The notes below the pieces were generated by a model that searched no databases, was not told where the DNA came from, and saw only the letters and a program-made list of their open reading frames with translations. From NCBI RefSeq assembly GCF_004770475.1, contig NZ_RQHK01000015.1:124001-188000 (forward strand): a stretch of 64,000 bases of DNA. Reading direction: 5' to 3'. The translations under genes and the position numbers were made by a program. Shown here in pieces: positions 18,639 through 27,793 of this stretch (the stretch's first letter is position 1; the number at the start of each line of letters is the position of its first letter). This DNA comes from Leptospira mtsangambouensis. GTDB taxonomy: Bacteria > Spirochaetota > Leptospiria > Leptospirales > Leptospiraceae.

Positions 18639-18675
18639 TTGACTATAAAAATATATAAGGCTATAATTATAGTCA
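18639..18675 (+). promoter_or_regulatory. Sigma-70 promoter overlapped by an inverted repeat (TetR operator candidate)
   Basis: TTGACT (18639-18644), a 17-base spacer and TATAAT (18662-18667) form a near-consensus promoter. A perfect 9-bp inverted repeat, TGACTATAA (18640-18648) and TTATAGTCA (18667-18675), has one arm on each box. The second arm ends in the A of the start codon of the TetR gene. Inference: autorepression by the encoded regulator and transcription starting at or next to the ATG. Confidence 0.7.
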
Positions 18676-19364
18676 TGCCTCAGAATTTGGAAAAAAATTT
18701 GGAAACCCTTCGGCAATTTCCCTTAAAGGAAAGAAAGTTTGCCAAAACCCGGACCAACCTTACCTTCGCCTTCCTCTCCGAACTAGAAACAAAAACCTTT
18801 GAAGAGATAAAAATCAAAGACCTTTGCCAAATGGCAGAAGTATCAGAGCCAACGTTTTACAATTATTTTCCAGAAAAGGGAGATTTAATCCTCCATTACA
18901 TTCAAATTTGGAGTTTGCAAGTTTCAGTTTTTGCTCATGAAAAAAAATTAGCTGAATCTGGGTACGGTATCCTTTCCGCTTTATTTCGTTATACGGCAAA
19001 AGAGTCCAAAAAAAATCCAAGAATCCTTTTAGAGATTATTTCTTTTCAAGCGAAAACCAAAAAGCCGATTCAAATCAACAGGTTAACAGTCGCTGAACGA
19101 GTGTTACTTTTCCCTGAAACACCTGGGATCGAAAATCTAGCGGCCGATGGAATCGAAGGAATCATCCAGAAAGCACTCACTGTTGCAGCAAAAAATGGAG
19201 AACTTCCCGAATCTACCAATTGGCAATCTTTTTCATTGTCCATCGCTTCCTGTTTTTTTGGAATTCCTATCCTTGCTTTTCAATTAAACCAAAACTTGGA
19301 AAAACTTTGGTTAGATTCGCTTCAATACTTGTGGTTGGGTGCAGGTGGGAAAATTGAAAATTAA
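18675..19364 (+). CDS. TetR/AcrR family transcriptional regulator
   Basis: 229 aa from the ATG at 18675. The N-terminal HTH (~25-70) reads TFEEIKIKDLCQMAEVSEPTFYNYFPEKGDLI, the TetR fingerprint with FYNYF in the recognition helix. The C-terminal ligand-binding half is not assignable. A longer frame starts upstream at 18636 but would run through the promoter and operator, so the ATG is preferred. With the -10 box ending seven bases before that ATG the message would be nearly leaderless; the only SD-like AAGG lies 14 bases upstream. It is followed after 48 bases by an Lnt-like acyltransferase gene, the likely co-regulated target. Confidence 0.85.
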   Translation: MPQNLEKNLETLRQFPLKERKFAKTRTNLTFAFLSELETKTFEEIKIKDLCQMAEVSEPTFYNYFPEKGDLILHYIQIWSLQVSVFAHEKKLAESGYGILSALFRYTAKESKKNPRILLEIISFQAKTKKPIQINRLTVAERVLLFPETPGIENLAADGIEGIIQKALTVAAKNGELPESTNWQSFSLSIASCFFGIPILAFQLNQNLEKLWLDSLQYLWLGAGGKIEN

Positions 19365-19412
19365 GAGTCACTAATCATTTATATATCTATATGATAAAGA
19401 AGGAAAAAACTA

Positions 19413-20855
19413 ATGAAGTATTTTGATCAAAAATGGTTTTTGTTGTTGGTAGGTGGACTATTGATAGGGTTCACAGGGATGAATTGGAACATACCCATTT
19501 TTGTTTGGGTTGCAATGGTTCCTTTTTTGCGTTACATGCGACTTGGATACTCTGTTTGGACTTTGTTCTTTGTTATGACATTGTTTCAAACGTTATCTAC
19601 AATGAGAATCGTTTCAGAGCCATTTCATATTATGATTGCTGTGCTATCTGGAATTCAAAGTGGGATCGTTTTTACACTGTTACTTTGGATTTGGAACCAA
19701 CTTCGGGTAAAATTCTCGAATCAATTGTCATCTATTTTAAATTTTTCATTTCTTTTTATGATCACAGAATGGATTGGAGGTTCCTTCTCCGAGTTAGGTG
19801 TTTGGGGAATGTTTGCAAATAGCCAAATTAACAATTTAATTTTGATACAATCGGCTTCGTTGTTTGGTGCCACTGGAATTAGTTTTTTAATTTATTTTGT
19901 GAACGGAAGTATAGAACAAACTTTATCTGATTTCCTTTCGACTAAAAAAATTTCAAAATCATCCTTTCTTTTTCTTTTTACCTCTTGTTTTCTCTTGATC
20001 GGTTTGTATTTTTATGGTACGTTCCGTTTGACCATACCGATTGAAGGAAAAAGTATAAAAGTAGGCACTGTGACATCCAAAATGGAAATTCAAACCATGT
20101 GGTCAGATCCTTTACAGAATCAAAAAAATACTGAAATTGTTTTAAATCGCACCAAACAAGCCGCAGATGAAGGTGCAGAGGTAGTTGTTTGGAATGAAGG
20201 AGCAATTCTCGTCAATCGAAAGGATGAGGATTCCTTTCTGAAAAGAGTAAGCTCTCTTGCCTTAGAAAATAAAATCGAAATCATTGCCGCCTACATTATT
20301 CCTTTAAAGGAAAATGAATTTTTTATGGAAAACCAATTGCATTGGGTTGGAAAAGACGGAACCTTTCGCCAAATTTATTTCAAACAATTCATTCCACCGG
20401 GAGAAGCAATCTCCCATATTCCTTCCGAAATCAAAGCCCTTGATTTGGGTTGGGGAAAAGTTTCTGTTGCCATCTGTTATGATTTCGATAATCTCAAATT
20501 AACTAAAAAACATGGAGAATTGGGAACAGGAATTAGTTTGATCCCTGCTTCTGATTGGAAAGGAATCAATCCATTTCATACGGAAATGGCTGCTCTCCGA
20601 GGGATAGAAAATGGTTCTTCCATTGTTCGTTCCACTCGAGGAGGTTTGTCAGGAATTTATGATGCTTACGGGCGCGCCAAAGGTACACTCGATTATTTTG
20701 AAGAAAATGATGGGGTGCTTGTCGCCTCTGTTCCAACAATCCAAACCTCTACAGTTTACAATCTATTTGGAAATTGGATGGTGGGGATTGGCTCATTCTA
20801 TTTTCTTTTAGGCAGTATTTTCATTGTAGTGCATGTACTAAAGAATAAAAACTAA
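19413..20855 (+). CDS. Apolipoprotein N-acyltransferase-like membrane protein
   Basis: 480 aa. The N-terminal half has six to seven membrane helices (~10-205). The C-terminal half is a nitrilase/carbon-nitrogen hydrolase domain (~215-450) with the triad visible: Glu in VVWNEGAIL, Lys in YFKQFIPPGE and Cys in VAICYDF. A last helix closes the protein (~455-478). This matches Lnt, which adds the third acyl chain to lipoproteins at the outer face of the inner membrane, but the protein is shorter than many Lnt enzymes, so it may be a paralogue acting on other amines. SD AAGGAAAA lies upstream of the ATG. Probably cotranscribed with the TetR gene before it. Confidence 0.75.
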   Translation: MKYFDQKWFLLLVGGLLIGFTGMNWNIPIFVWVAMVPFLRYMRLGYSVWTLFFVMTLFQTLSTMRIVSEPFHIMIAVLSGIQSGIVFTLLLWIWNQLRVKFSNQLSSILNFSFLFMITEWIGGSFSELGVWGMFANSQINNLILIQSASLFGATGISFLIYFVNGSIEQTLSDFLSTKKISKSSFLFLFTSCFLLIGLYFYGTFRLTIPIEGKSIKVGTVTSKMEIQTMWSDPLQNQKNTEIVLNRTKQAADEGAEVVVWNEGAILVNRKDEDSFLKRVSSLALENKIEIIAAYIIPLKENEFFMENQLHWVGKDGTFRQIYFKQFIPPGEAISHIPSEIKALDLGWGKVSVAICYDFDNLKLTKKHGELGTGISLIPASDWKGINPFHTEMAALRGIENGSSIVRSTRGGLSGIYDAYGRAKGTLDYFEENDGVLVASVPTIQTSTVYNLFGNWMVGIGSFYFLLGSIFIVVHVLKNKN

Positions 20856-20998
20856 CAGAGATTTGGGTAAAGCGATAAGGGGTGATTTTTTTGTTTAGAA
20901 AAATTCTAAATATTTGATTGAATTAAATTTCCTTTTTGTCATCATTTGTAGTTTGTGAATTCCTAATATAGTCATTGGGAATTTGCAAAGGATGTTTC

Positions 20999-23155
20999 AT
21001 GACTCTAGTCGCTGATAAATCCATCTTGCTTGTGGAGGATGAAGCCCTCCTGGCAATGTTTGAGAAAAACCAATTAGAACAAGGTGGTTATCTCGTCACC
21101 CATGTTACAAATGGTGAAAATGCCATTCAATTGGTCATCCGTGAAGAAAAACCTTTCGATCTAATTCTTATGGACATAGATCTCGGAAGAGGGTTGGACG
21201 GTACACAAACTGCTACAGAAATTTTAAACCATAGAGAAATCCCTGTTGTATTTCTTTCTTCTCATACAGAGAGAGATATCGTTAAAAAAACAGAAACAAT
21301 TACATCATATGGTTATGTGGTTAAAAACTCTGGATTTACTGTACTTGATGCTTCTATTAAAATGGCGTTCAAACTTTTTGAAGCTAATGAATTAACGAAA
21401 AGTAAAAAAGAACATCTAGAGACAGTCTTGCATTCAATTGGTGATGGTGTCATCGCCACAGATAGTGATGGAAAAATCATTCGAATGAATCCTATTGCCG
21501 AAAAACTGACTGGTTGGACGCATGATGATGCAGTGGGACTTGAAATAAATCGAGTATTCAGAATTGTGAATGTAAAGACCAGGGCTTTAGTAGAAAATCC
21601 TGTTGATAAAGTCCTACGAACCAACTCAATCGTAGGACTTGCAAATCATACGGTCCTACTTTCTAAAGATGGATCAGAATACCAAATTTCTGATTCAGGA
21701 TCTCCCATAAAAGATTTAAATGGTGATACGAGAGGGGTTGTACTTGTCTTTCGTGATATCACTGCAGAATACAATGTACAAAGCCATATTGCGAAACAGG
21801 CAAATATGTTGAATAATGTATTGGATGCTGTAATCGGAACTGATTTTAATCATCGAATCAACTATTGGAACAAAGCTGCGGAGAAAATTTATCTTTGGAA
21901 AGCTGAAGAAGTGATGGGAAAATCCGTTTTAGATGTTCTGCATACGGATTATCTTAGCCTAACAGCTGATCATGTCATAGAAAAAGTAAATTTGGAAGGC
22001 AGTTTTATTGGAGAAGTAGTTCAGTTTGCAAAGGATGGTAACATCCGAAATATTGAAATCAACCAAGTTCTGTTAAACGATGAAAGTGATTTGCCGATTG
22101 GTTACATTGCAGTAGGAAGAGATATTTCTGAACGCTTGAATGCTATGAATCATATCAGAGAATCAGAAGCAAAACTCACTCAAATCATTGAATCTGCAAT
22201 GGATGCAATCATCAGCATTGATCAATCTAAAAAGATCATTCTTTTTAATGGAGCTGCGGAAAAAATGTTTGGATACCAAGCTTCGGAAATCATTGGACAA
22301 CCCTTAGATGGTTTGGTACCACTCGGATTTCGAAACCAACATGAAAGCCATATTGATTCATTTTCTAAAACAGGAGTGAGTCGTCGAGCTATGGGAGCTC
22401 TTGGTGAAATTCGCGGGCTTCGATCTAATGGAGAAGAGTTTCCCATCGAAGCATCCATTTCACAAATTTCAGTAAAAGGTGAAAAATTATTCACTGTGAT
22501 CCTAAGAGATGTTAGTGTTCGAAATTTATCAGAATCAAAAATTCAAAAACTATTACATGAAAAGGAAAACATACTGAAAGAAATTCACCATCGTGTGAAA
22601 AATAATATGAGTTCCATCTTTACGCTTTTAACTCTACAGGCAAGGGCTCAGTCGGAAAGTAATGTACAAACCATTCTATACGAAGCGGCAGGTCGTATCA
22701 AAAGTATGATTGTATTGTATGATAAATTGTATCATTCGGAAACTGATAACTCAGTCTCATTACAGGACTATTTTCCGGCAATTTTCACAGAAATCGTAAA
22801 CATCTTCCCAAAAGTTGTAGAAGTAAAGATGGATATTTTGGAAGAGCCAATTGAACTAAATGCAAAACTTCTTTCTTCCCTTGGGATCATCCTGAACGAA
22901 CTCATTACTAATTCAATGAAACATGCGTTTGGAGAAATAACAAATGCAGAAATTGGGCTAAGAATTTTTCGTGAAGGTAAAAAGATATTTTTAGAATACT
23001 CTGATAACGGAGTGGGGATACCTGAATCAATTTCATTCGATCACTCACCTGGGTTCGGATTACAATTGATTGGGATGCTTGTTGATCAGATCGAAGGTAA
23101 AATTAGCATTGTTAGAAATCCAATGTCTAAATTTCTTTTAGAACTATCTGTTTGA
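20999..23155 (+). CDS. Receiver-PAS-PAS-PAS histidine kinase of the HisKA_2 type
   Basis: 718 aa from the ATG at 20999, chosen because AAAGGA lies six bases upstream; the frame opens 24 bases earlier at a weaker codon. Order: receiver (~6-125, Asp59 in LILMDIDLGRG), three PAS domains (~140-260, ~265-380, ~390-510) and a HisKA_2 kinase with EIHHRVKNNMSSI (His530) and HATPase (LNELITNSMKHAF, DNGVGIPE). The HHRVKNN box belongs to the soluble stress/light-type kinases that often act with anti-anti-sigma or PhyR-like systems. No partner receiver gene is adjacent. Soluble; input unknown. Confidence 0.9.
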   Translation: MTLVADKSILLVEDEALLAMFEKNQLEQGGYLVTHVTNGENAIQLVIREEKPFDLILMDIDLGRGLDGTQTATEILNHREIPVVFLSSHTERDIVKKTETITSYGYVVKNSGFTVLDASIKMAFKLFEANELTKSKKEHLETVLHSIGDGVIATDSDGKIIRMNPIAEKLTGWTHDDAVGLEINRVFRIVNVKTRALVENPVDKVLRTNSIVGLANHTVLLSKDGSEYQISDSGSPIKDLNGDTRGVVLVFRDITAEYNVQSHIAKQANMLNNVLDAVIGTDFNHRINYWNKAAEKIYLWKAEEVMGKSVLDVLHTDYLSLTADHVIEKVNLEGSFIGEVVQFAKDGNIRNIEINQVLLNDESDLPIGYIAVGRDISERLNAMNHIRESEAKLTQIIESAMDAIISIDQSKKIILFNGAAEKMFGYQASEIIGQPLDGLVPLGFRNQHESHIDSFSKTGVSRRAMGALGEIRGLRSNGEEFPIEASISQISVKGEKLFTVILRDVSVRNLSESKIQKLLHEKENILKEIHHRVKNNMSSIFTLLTLQARAQSESNVQTILYEAAGRIKSMIVLYDKLYHSETDNSVSLQDYFPAIFTEIVNIFPKVVEVKMDILEEPIELNAKLLSSLGIILNELITNSMKHAFGEITNAEIGLRIFREGKKIFLEYSDNGVGIPESISFDHSPGFGLQLIGMLVDQIEGKISIVRNPMSKFLLELSV

Positions 23156-23250
23156 ACTATTATAGATTCTTTTCCAAAAATATTCTAATTTTAAGAAAAT
23201 AGATACGAATTTATTGTTTACCAACTCTTGGGTTCGGCTCCCATTCTCAC

Positions 23251-24030
23251 ATGGGCCAACTCCAATTCTTCGTGGTATTGTGTTATTCAATTCCATTTCT
23301 AGTGATTCTTTTTCCTATCGGTTTGTCTTTCTCTTACATCTTTAAGATCACAGGTCTTGATCGCTGGTCGAATCGGATCAATAATTATCTGGGATATTTT
23401 TGGTATCGTTCTTTTTTCCTACTCACAGGTAGAACTTTAGAATTCAAACAAGGCAACTGGGACCCTAATGGGAACAATCGCTTTTTAATTTGTAATCATA
23501 CAAATGCGATGGAAGTCCCACTCATCGTTGCTCTTCCTTATTTATCGAATTCAAAAGATGTAAAGTTATCTTATTTAGGTGGAGATATCATTCAAAGGTA
23601 TAAAATCATTCCACTTATGATGCATAAGACGATTGTAGAAGCAGTGATCTATTCTGAAAAAAAACCGAATTTCAGAAATTTCAAAACTGATGTTCTCAGA
23701 GTTTTAAAAACAAGGTCTATCTTTTTGTATCCGGAAGGAGAAAGGACTTTTACAGAAGAAATCAAACCGTTTCAAACTGGTGTGATGAAGATTGCATATA
23801 AATTTGATGTTGATTTGGATGTATTTGTTGTTAGCGGGATGATGGGGTATTCCAACCTTCCCGAATACTCTTATTTGAAAAAAACAAAAACTGTATATTT
23901 TCATTTTTGTGGTTCCATTAAAGCAAAAGATTTTTCTACTTTTGAATCATATTTATCAGAAGCAGAAACACTTATGAGAAATAAAAAGAAGGAAATTGAA
24001 GAGCTGGAAAAAGCTGCCGTTATTGCTTAA
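23251..24030 (+). CDS. PlsC-like 1-acyl-glycerol-phosphate acyltransferase family protein
   Basis: 259 aa with an N-terminal membrane segment (~5-32). The acyltransferase block I reads NHTNAME (His83, Glu88), an HX4E rather than the usual HX4D, and block III reads LYPEGERTFTEEIKPFQTG, with the EGER glutamate and the FQTGV segment in place. Family reaction: transfer of an acyl chain to a lysophospholipid or related acceptor at the inner membrane. The Asp-to-Glu change in block I keeps the charge but is atypical, so activity or substrate may differ. A 95-base gap separates it from the kinase upstream. Confidence 0.82.
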   Translation: MGQLQFFVVLCYSIPFLVILFPIGLSFSYIFKITGLDRWSNRINNYLGYFWYRSFFLLTGRTLEFKQGNWDPNGNNRFLICNHTNAMEVPLIVALPYLSNSKDVKLSYLGGDIIQRYKIIPLMMHKTIVEAVIYSEKKPNFRNFKTDVLRVLKTRSIFLYPEGERTFTEEIKPFQTGVMKIAYKFDVDLDVFVVSGMMGYSNLPEYSYLKKTKTVYFHFCGSIKAKDFSTFESYLSEAETLMRNKKKEIEELEKAAVIA

Positions 24031-24047
24031 CGGCTAACTTCTATTTT

Positions 24048-24536
24048 TTATCTTGGTAATGTTTTTGTAAATGCCACTAGTTGGTCTAAGGCAGTACCCC
24101 ATCCATCCATAAAGCCCATGTCTTCATGTTGTTTTTTTGTTTCAGGGTCTTTATGTTTGGCAATTGCTTTATATTTTGTCGCAGTTCCAATTGATTCCAT
24201 TGTAACAAATGCAGTCATGAAACTATTTCCAGAAGGCCTAAAACCTGAAAGTAGGCTGTCGGTGAAAACCAATTTTTCTAGCGGAACCACTTCCAGAAAA
24301 CAGCCGTTATTTGGAAATTGGTTGCCTTCAGGTGATTGCATCAAAGTGTAAAACTCGCCACCAGGTTTTAAATCGATTCGACAATCAATTGTTTTCCATG
24401 GAACAGGAGTAAACCACTGTTTTAACTGCTCTGGCTTTGTCCAAGCATTCCAAACCATTTCCACTGGTACTTCAACGATTCTTTCCAACACCAAATCCAA
24501 TTCGGGATTGATTGTTTCATTTGATTCTAACTTCAT
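24048..24536 (-). CDS. SRPBCC / AHSA1-like domain protein
   Basis: 162 aa, one START-like helix-grip domain of the Activator-of-Hsp90-homologue 1 type. Hallmarks: [23 protein letters not shown] near the N-terminus, [12 protein letters not shown], and PLEKLVFTD. Such small proteins bind a hydrophobic ligand; the family is often encoded beside an ArsR-type repressor, exactly as here, where its ATG overlaps the stop of the ArsR gene by four bases. Specific ligand unknown. Confidence 0.88.
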   Translation of the reverse strand: MKLESNETINPELDLVLERIVEVPVEMVWNAWTKPEQLKQWFTPVPWKTIDCRIDLKPGGEFYTLMQSPEGNQFPNNGCFLEVVPLEKLVFTDSLLSGFRPSGNSFMTAFVTMESIGTATKYKAIAKHKDPETKKQHEDMGFMDGWGTALDQLVAFTKTLPR

Positions 24537-24868
24537 GTTTTCCCCCGCGTTTTTAATAAAAATGAGTCCAATTGGTTTAACCTAGTTTCCCATTGTGACT
24601 TTTGTACCTGTAACCAATTTTCCATAACTGAAAATGGATTTTGGTTCAAATAACAAATCCGAACCCTTCCTACTTTTTCCGTATAGATCAGTTGGGAAGA
24701 TTCCAAAATATCCAAGTGTTGCATAAAAGAAGGCATTGCCATCGAAAATGGCGAAGCCAAATCACTCACACTTGTTGGTCCTATTCCTAAACGCTCGATG
24801 ACTTGTCGCCTTGTCGGATCTGATAAGGCATGCAAAACAACATCAATGCTGTAGTTCCTTTTGACCAT
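24533..24868 (-). CDS. ArsR/SmtB family transcriptional regulator
   Basis: 111 aa winged helix. Seen: [32 protein letters not shown] with the ArsR recognition helix [29 protein letters not shown]. No ELCVC or other metal-binding cysteine motif is visible, so this belongs to the non-metal ArsR group that pairs with AHSA1 proteins. It starts 17 bases from a 16-bp-arm palindrome and is translationally coupled to the AHSA1 gene. Probable autoregulator. Confidence 0.9.
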   Translation of the reverse strand: MVKRNYSIDVVLHALSDPTRRQVIERLGIGPTSVSDLASPFSMAMPSFMQHLDILESSQLIYTEKVGRVRICYLNQNPFSVMENWLQVQKSQWETRLNQLDSFLLKTRGKT

Positions 24869-24884
24869 ATAGGCATTCTAAATG

Positions 24885-24920
24885 ATTTCAATACTTAGGT
24901 CAACACCTAAGTATTGAAAT
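24885..24920. promoter_or_regulatory. Perfect 16-bp-arm palindrome, operator candidate of the ArsR gene
   Basis: ATTTCAATACTTAGGT, four bases (CAAC), ACCTAAGTATTGAAAT. Both arms match at all 16 positions. It lies between the divergent ArsR and CLC genes and covers the likely promoter region of the ArsR-AHSA1 pair and possibly that of the CLC gene, whose start is 63 bases beyond it. A transcription terminator role is less likely because no gene ends here. Confidence 0.75.
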
Positions 24921-24983
24921 TTTGAAATTTTAAAAGTTAGTTTTCGATGAGATCTATTTCCATTTGATGGAAAAGGTAAGTTG

Positions 24984-26267
24984 ATGGAAAATTCCAGCCC
25001 CAGTCGTAAAAATACCAATCCCAAATTCCAACCCCTTTTCTTTGGAATTCAATGGATTCTGGCCATTGGATGGATCGCTGTCTTTGTCGGTTCGGCTTCA
25101 GCTTTTTTCCTCGTGACATTAGAAAAAGTAAGTCAGTTACGTGAATTACATTCCTCGTTGGTTTATTTTCTTCCTTTAGCGGGATTCACCATTGGTTGGT
25201 TTTATTTTCACTATGGAAAAAATGTAAGTAAGGGAAATAATCTACTCATTGAAGAAATTCATTCTCCTACATCGATCATTCCGATTCGAATGGCTCCATT
25301 TGTATTTTTAGGAACTATCATAACCCATTTATTTGGTGGTTCTGCAGGGAGGGAAGGGACAGCTGTGCAAATGGGGGGAGCCATTTCCCATCAGCTGGTT
25401 CGTTTGTTTCCTTTGAAAATTAAAGACCAACAAACTTTGATTATACTAGGAATTAGTGCGGGATTTAGTTCAGTATTTGGAACTCCATTGGCAGCTACTA
25501 TTTTTTCTATTGAAGTAATTCGGATTGGAAATTATAGATGGAATTTATTTTTCCCTTCTTTGGTAACAGCATATCTTTCGCATTGGGTTTGTTTGTTTTG
25601 GGGAGTTGGTCATTCTCATTATCCAAAAATTCTTTTCGACTTAAATGGGACTATCATTGTTTTTTTAGTGGTCATCGCAATATTCTCTGGTTTAGTTGCT
25701 CGGTCATTCAGTTGGTTTGTTCACAATCTGTCTCAATGGCTTTCTGATTGGGTAAGGTATCCTCCTCTTCGACCTTTTGTTGGTGGAATTGTTATTATCC
25801 TTTTGATTGGATTTGGACTTAGCCCAATTTATTTGGGTCTTGGACTTCCCACAATTCAAGCAGCATTTCAAATTCAATTGCCAATAGAAACTTTTCTTTT
25901 GAAGATACTAGTAACGGTTGTTACGATTGGTTCTGGTTTTAAAGGAGGCGAGGTGACACCTTTGTTTTTTATAGGTGCCAGTTTAGGAAATATTTTTGGT
26001 TATTTTGATCACAGTCATTTATCTTTGTTTGTTGCTCTTGGTTTTATATCTGTTTTTGCAGGGGCAAGTAATACTCCTATTGCATCTGCGATCATGGGAA
26101 TGGAATTATTTGGATGGGAAGCCGGAATTCTTTTTTTTATGGCTACTTGGATCGCTTATATTGCTTCTGGTCATACCAGTATTTACCAGTCGCAACTCAT
26201 TGGGAAACCAAAACTATTGAGTAGGTCTTCCGATCTTGGTAAAAAAATATCGGATTTAAAAAAATAA
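24984..26267 (+). CDS. CLC family antiporter with fluoride-type (CLC-F) signature
   Basis: 427 aa with about ten membrane helices. ATG at 24984 chosen because AAAAGG is seven bases upstream; a TTG three bases earlier is in frame. The conserved gating glutamate is present (GREGT, Glu124). Where chloride CLCs have GSGIP, this protein has GNNLL (84-88); where they have GREGP it has GREGT; and in helix N it has GGEVTPLF with Glu323 in place of GGIFAP. These three changes are the published marks of the CLC-F subfamily of fluoride/proton antiporters. No fluoride (crcB) riboswitch was found in the 63 bases between the palindrome and the start. Inference: fluoride export from the cytoplasm. Confidence 0.82.
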   Translation: MENSSPSRKNTNPKFQPLFFGIQWILAIGWIAVFVGSASAFFLVTLEKVSQLRELHSSLVYFLPLAGFTIGWFYFHYGKNVSKGNNLLIEEIHSPTSIIPIRMAPFVFLGTIITHLFGGSAGREGTAVQMGGAISHQLVRLFPLKIKDQQTLIILGISAGFSSVFGTPLAATIFSIEVIRIGNYRWNLFFPSLVTAYLSHWVCLFWGVGHSHYPKILFDLNGTIIVFLVVIAIFSGLVARSFSWFVHNLSQWLSDWVRYPPLRPFVGGIVIILLIGFGLSPIYLGLGLPTIQAAFQIQLPIETFLLKILVTVVTIGSGFKGGEVTPLFFIGASLGNIFGYFDHSHLSLFVALGFISVFAGASNTPIASAIMGMELFGWEAGILFFMATWIAYIASGHTSIYQSQLIGKPKLLSRSSDLGKKISDLKK

Positions 26268-26650
26268 ATTTAGAATTAAATTTTCTTCTATCAATTTGAA
26301 AGGTCTGAAGTCGGAGAAAAAATGTGTTATTTCTCTGTCAATCTAAGCATAAATTTTGGGCAGTAAACTCTTGTTTATTGGTCCAGTTTTAGAAACATTG
26401 GTACCATTTTAAATTTGTATTCTAAGTTTCCTGGTAGTGCACGGCCTAATTCCTAGAAACTTTCAAAAAAACATCACCATTCGGGTGTTTTACTGGGACC
26501 ACTCCCAACTGTCTTTATTTTGTAATGTTAGGTTAGGAGTTTGGCAAAATCCTATTAAATTTTCTAAAAAAAAAATTGTTTTTACAAATTTGAAAATGGG
26601 ATTACTTTGAATTGTTTCTCCTAATACAAGGCTTAGTTGGAAAAAAAAAT
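26268..26650. other. Long intergenic region before the FecR lipoprotein
   Basis: 383 bases without a supported gene. It holds a weak stem-loop around 26469-26493 (AAAACATC / GGTGTTTT, with one G-U pair), A/T tracts and the promoter of the downstream lipoprotein gene, which I could not place with confidence. No RNA gene or repeat was recognised. Confidence 0.45.
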
Positions 26651-27793
26651 ATGAAAACGAAAATGATCCTTATCCCAATCCTCCTATTTTCCTTACAATG
26701 CAGTCGTTTCCAATTTGGTTCGAATGCAACAAATGACCAAACTGCTGGTGCAGTGGTGACTTTTTTGCAGGGAAATATCACCATCCTATCACAAGGAAAA
26801 GAATCCAAAGCAAAAATTGGAGATGTCGTTCGACCAGGGGACCGGATACTTTCCAAACTAGGAAGAGTCGATTTACAAACTTACAGAGGTGAAGTGATCC
26901 GGATCAAAGACAATTCTGATGTATTGTTTCGAGACATCGCTGGAGAAAACCGTCCCAATACCGAACTTCATTTATGGGCAGGAAACCTCCTTGTAAAATC
27001 AGTAAAACTAAAATCTTCACAAAATCTTTCTGTAACTTCACCTACGATGGTGGCTGGTGTCCGTGGAACAGTATTTTCATTTGAATTAGAAAAGGGATCC
27101 GTTCCTAAAGTGAAAGTTTATGAAGGAGCCGTTTCGGTAGCCTTTAAAACTTCTCCTAAATTAGTAGAAATCAATGAAGGTCTGTCTGTGGAGAATTACA
27201 ACCGTTTGGTGAAAACTCTAGAAGAAAATGAAGTTGTTTTGGAACCTGGTGAACGTTTGGAAGTAAATCCAAATTTAAATGAACTTGTGTATTTGATCAA
27301 TGCAAAAGTGGCAGCCAATGCATTAACAAACGAAGAATTAACAGGTTTTTCCGATTTTGATAATGGATTGTCCAAAAAAGAAAGTGTTGTCACTCCTCAA
27401 GAAAAAGCCGAAGCAGAAACTCTTGTTTCCATTCGTTCGGAAACAATACAAAAACAAATCGAATCGCCCAAAGATAACTCATCAAATCCATCAGAAGTAG
27501 CGGTTGCGACAATCGAAAAAGAACATGCTGGAAAAAGAGAAGAAGCTTTGAATAAAATTGCTGCTGATGCTGCGAAAACCGGATTTGATGATGAAGAAGA
27601 AATTCACAATCATTATAGTGTTTTGGAAACAATTCATAAATCAAACGGAGATGTTCTCTCTGGTGCAGTAGTCGCTCAGTTAGGTGATATTTTTATTGTT
27701 CATTCGACAAAAGGTGTGTTTCAACTTTCAATTGATGATATTGAATATGTGGAATACAAAAATTTCTCAGTAAAAACCAAAGTAAAAAAATAA
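26651..27793 (+). CDS. FecR-domain lipoprotein
   Basis: 380 aa from the ATG at 26651; the frame extends 39 bases upstream but only this ATG gives a proper signal peptide (MKTKMILIPILLFSLQC, Cys17 as lipidation site). FecR domain (~35-150) with the GDVVRPGDRILSKLGRVDLQ and RGTVFSFE motifs, followed by a long charged coiled region (~190-310) and a short SH3-like C-terminal segment (VLSGAVVAQLGDIFIVHS). In classic systems FecR senses TonB-receptor status and controls a sigma factor; no sigma factor, FecI or TonB receptor is adjacent, and lipoprotein FecR domains in this group more likely have an envelope binding role. A terminator follows. Confidence 0.85.
   Translation: MKTKMILIPILLFSLQCSRFQFGSNATNDQTAGAVVTFLQGNITILSQGKESKAKIGDVVRPGDRILSKLGRVDLQTYRGEVIRIKDNSDVLFRDIAGENRPNTELHLWAGNLLVKSVKLKSSQNLSVTSPTMVAGVRGTVFSFELEKGSVPKVKVYEGAVSVAFKTSPKLVEINEGLSVENYNRLVKTLEENEVVLEPGERLEVNPNLNELVYLINAKVAANALTNEELTGFSDFDNGLSKKESVVTPQEKAEAETLVSIRSETIQKQIESPKDNSSNPSEVAVATIEKEHAGKREEALNKIAADAAKTGFDDEEEIHNHYSVLETIHKSNGDVLSGAVVAQLGDIFIVHSTKGVFQLSIDDIEYVEYKNFSVKTKVKK

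Noticed and set aside
24921..24983. Fluoride (crcB) riboswitch upstream of the CLC gene
   Set aside because: Too short and without the conserved GGCGATGGAGTTCGCC and pseudoknot pattern.
26469..26493. Terminator for the CLC gene
   Set aside because: The stem is imperfect and lies 200 bases past the stop, with no T run after it on the plus strand beyond the stem itself.
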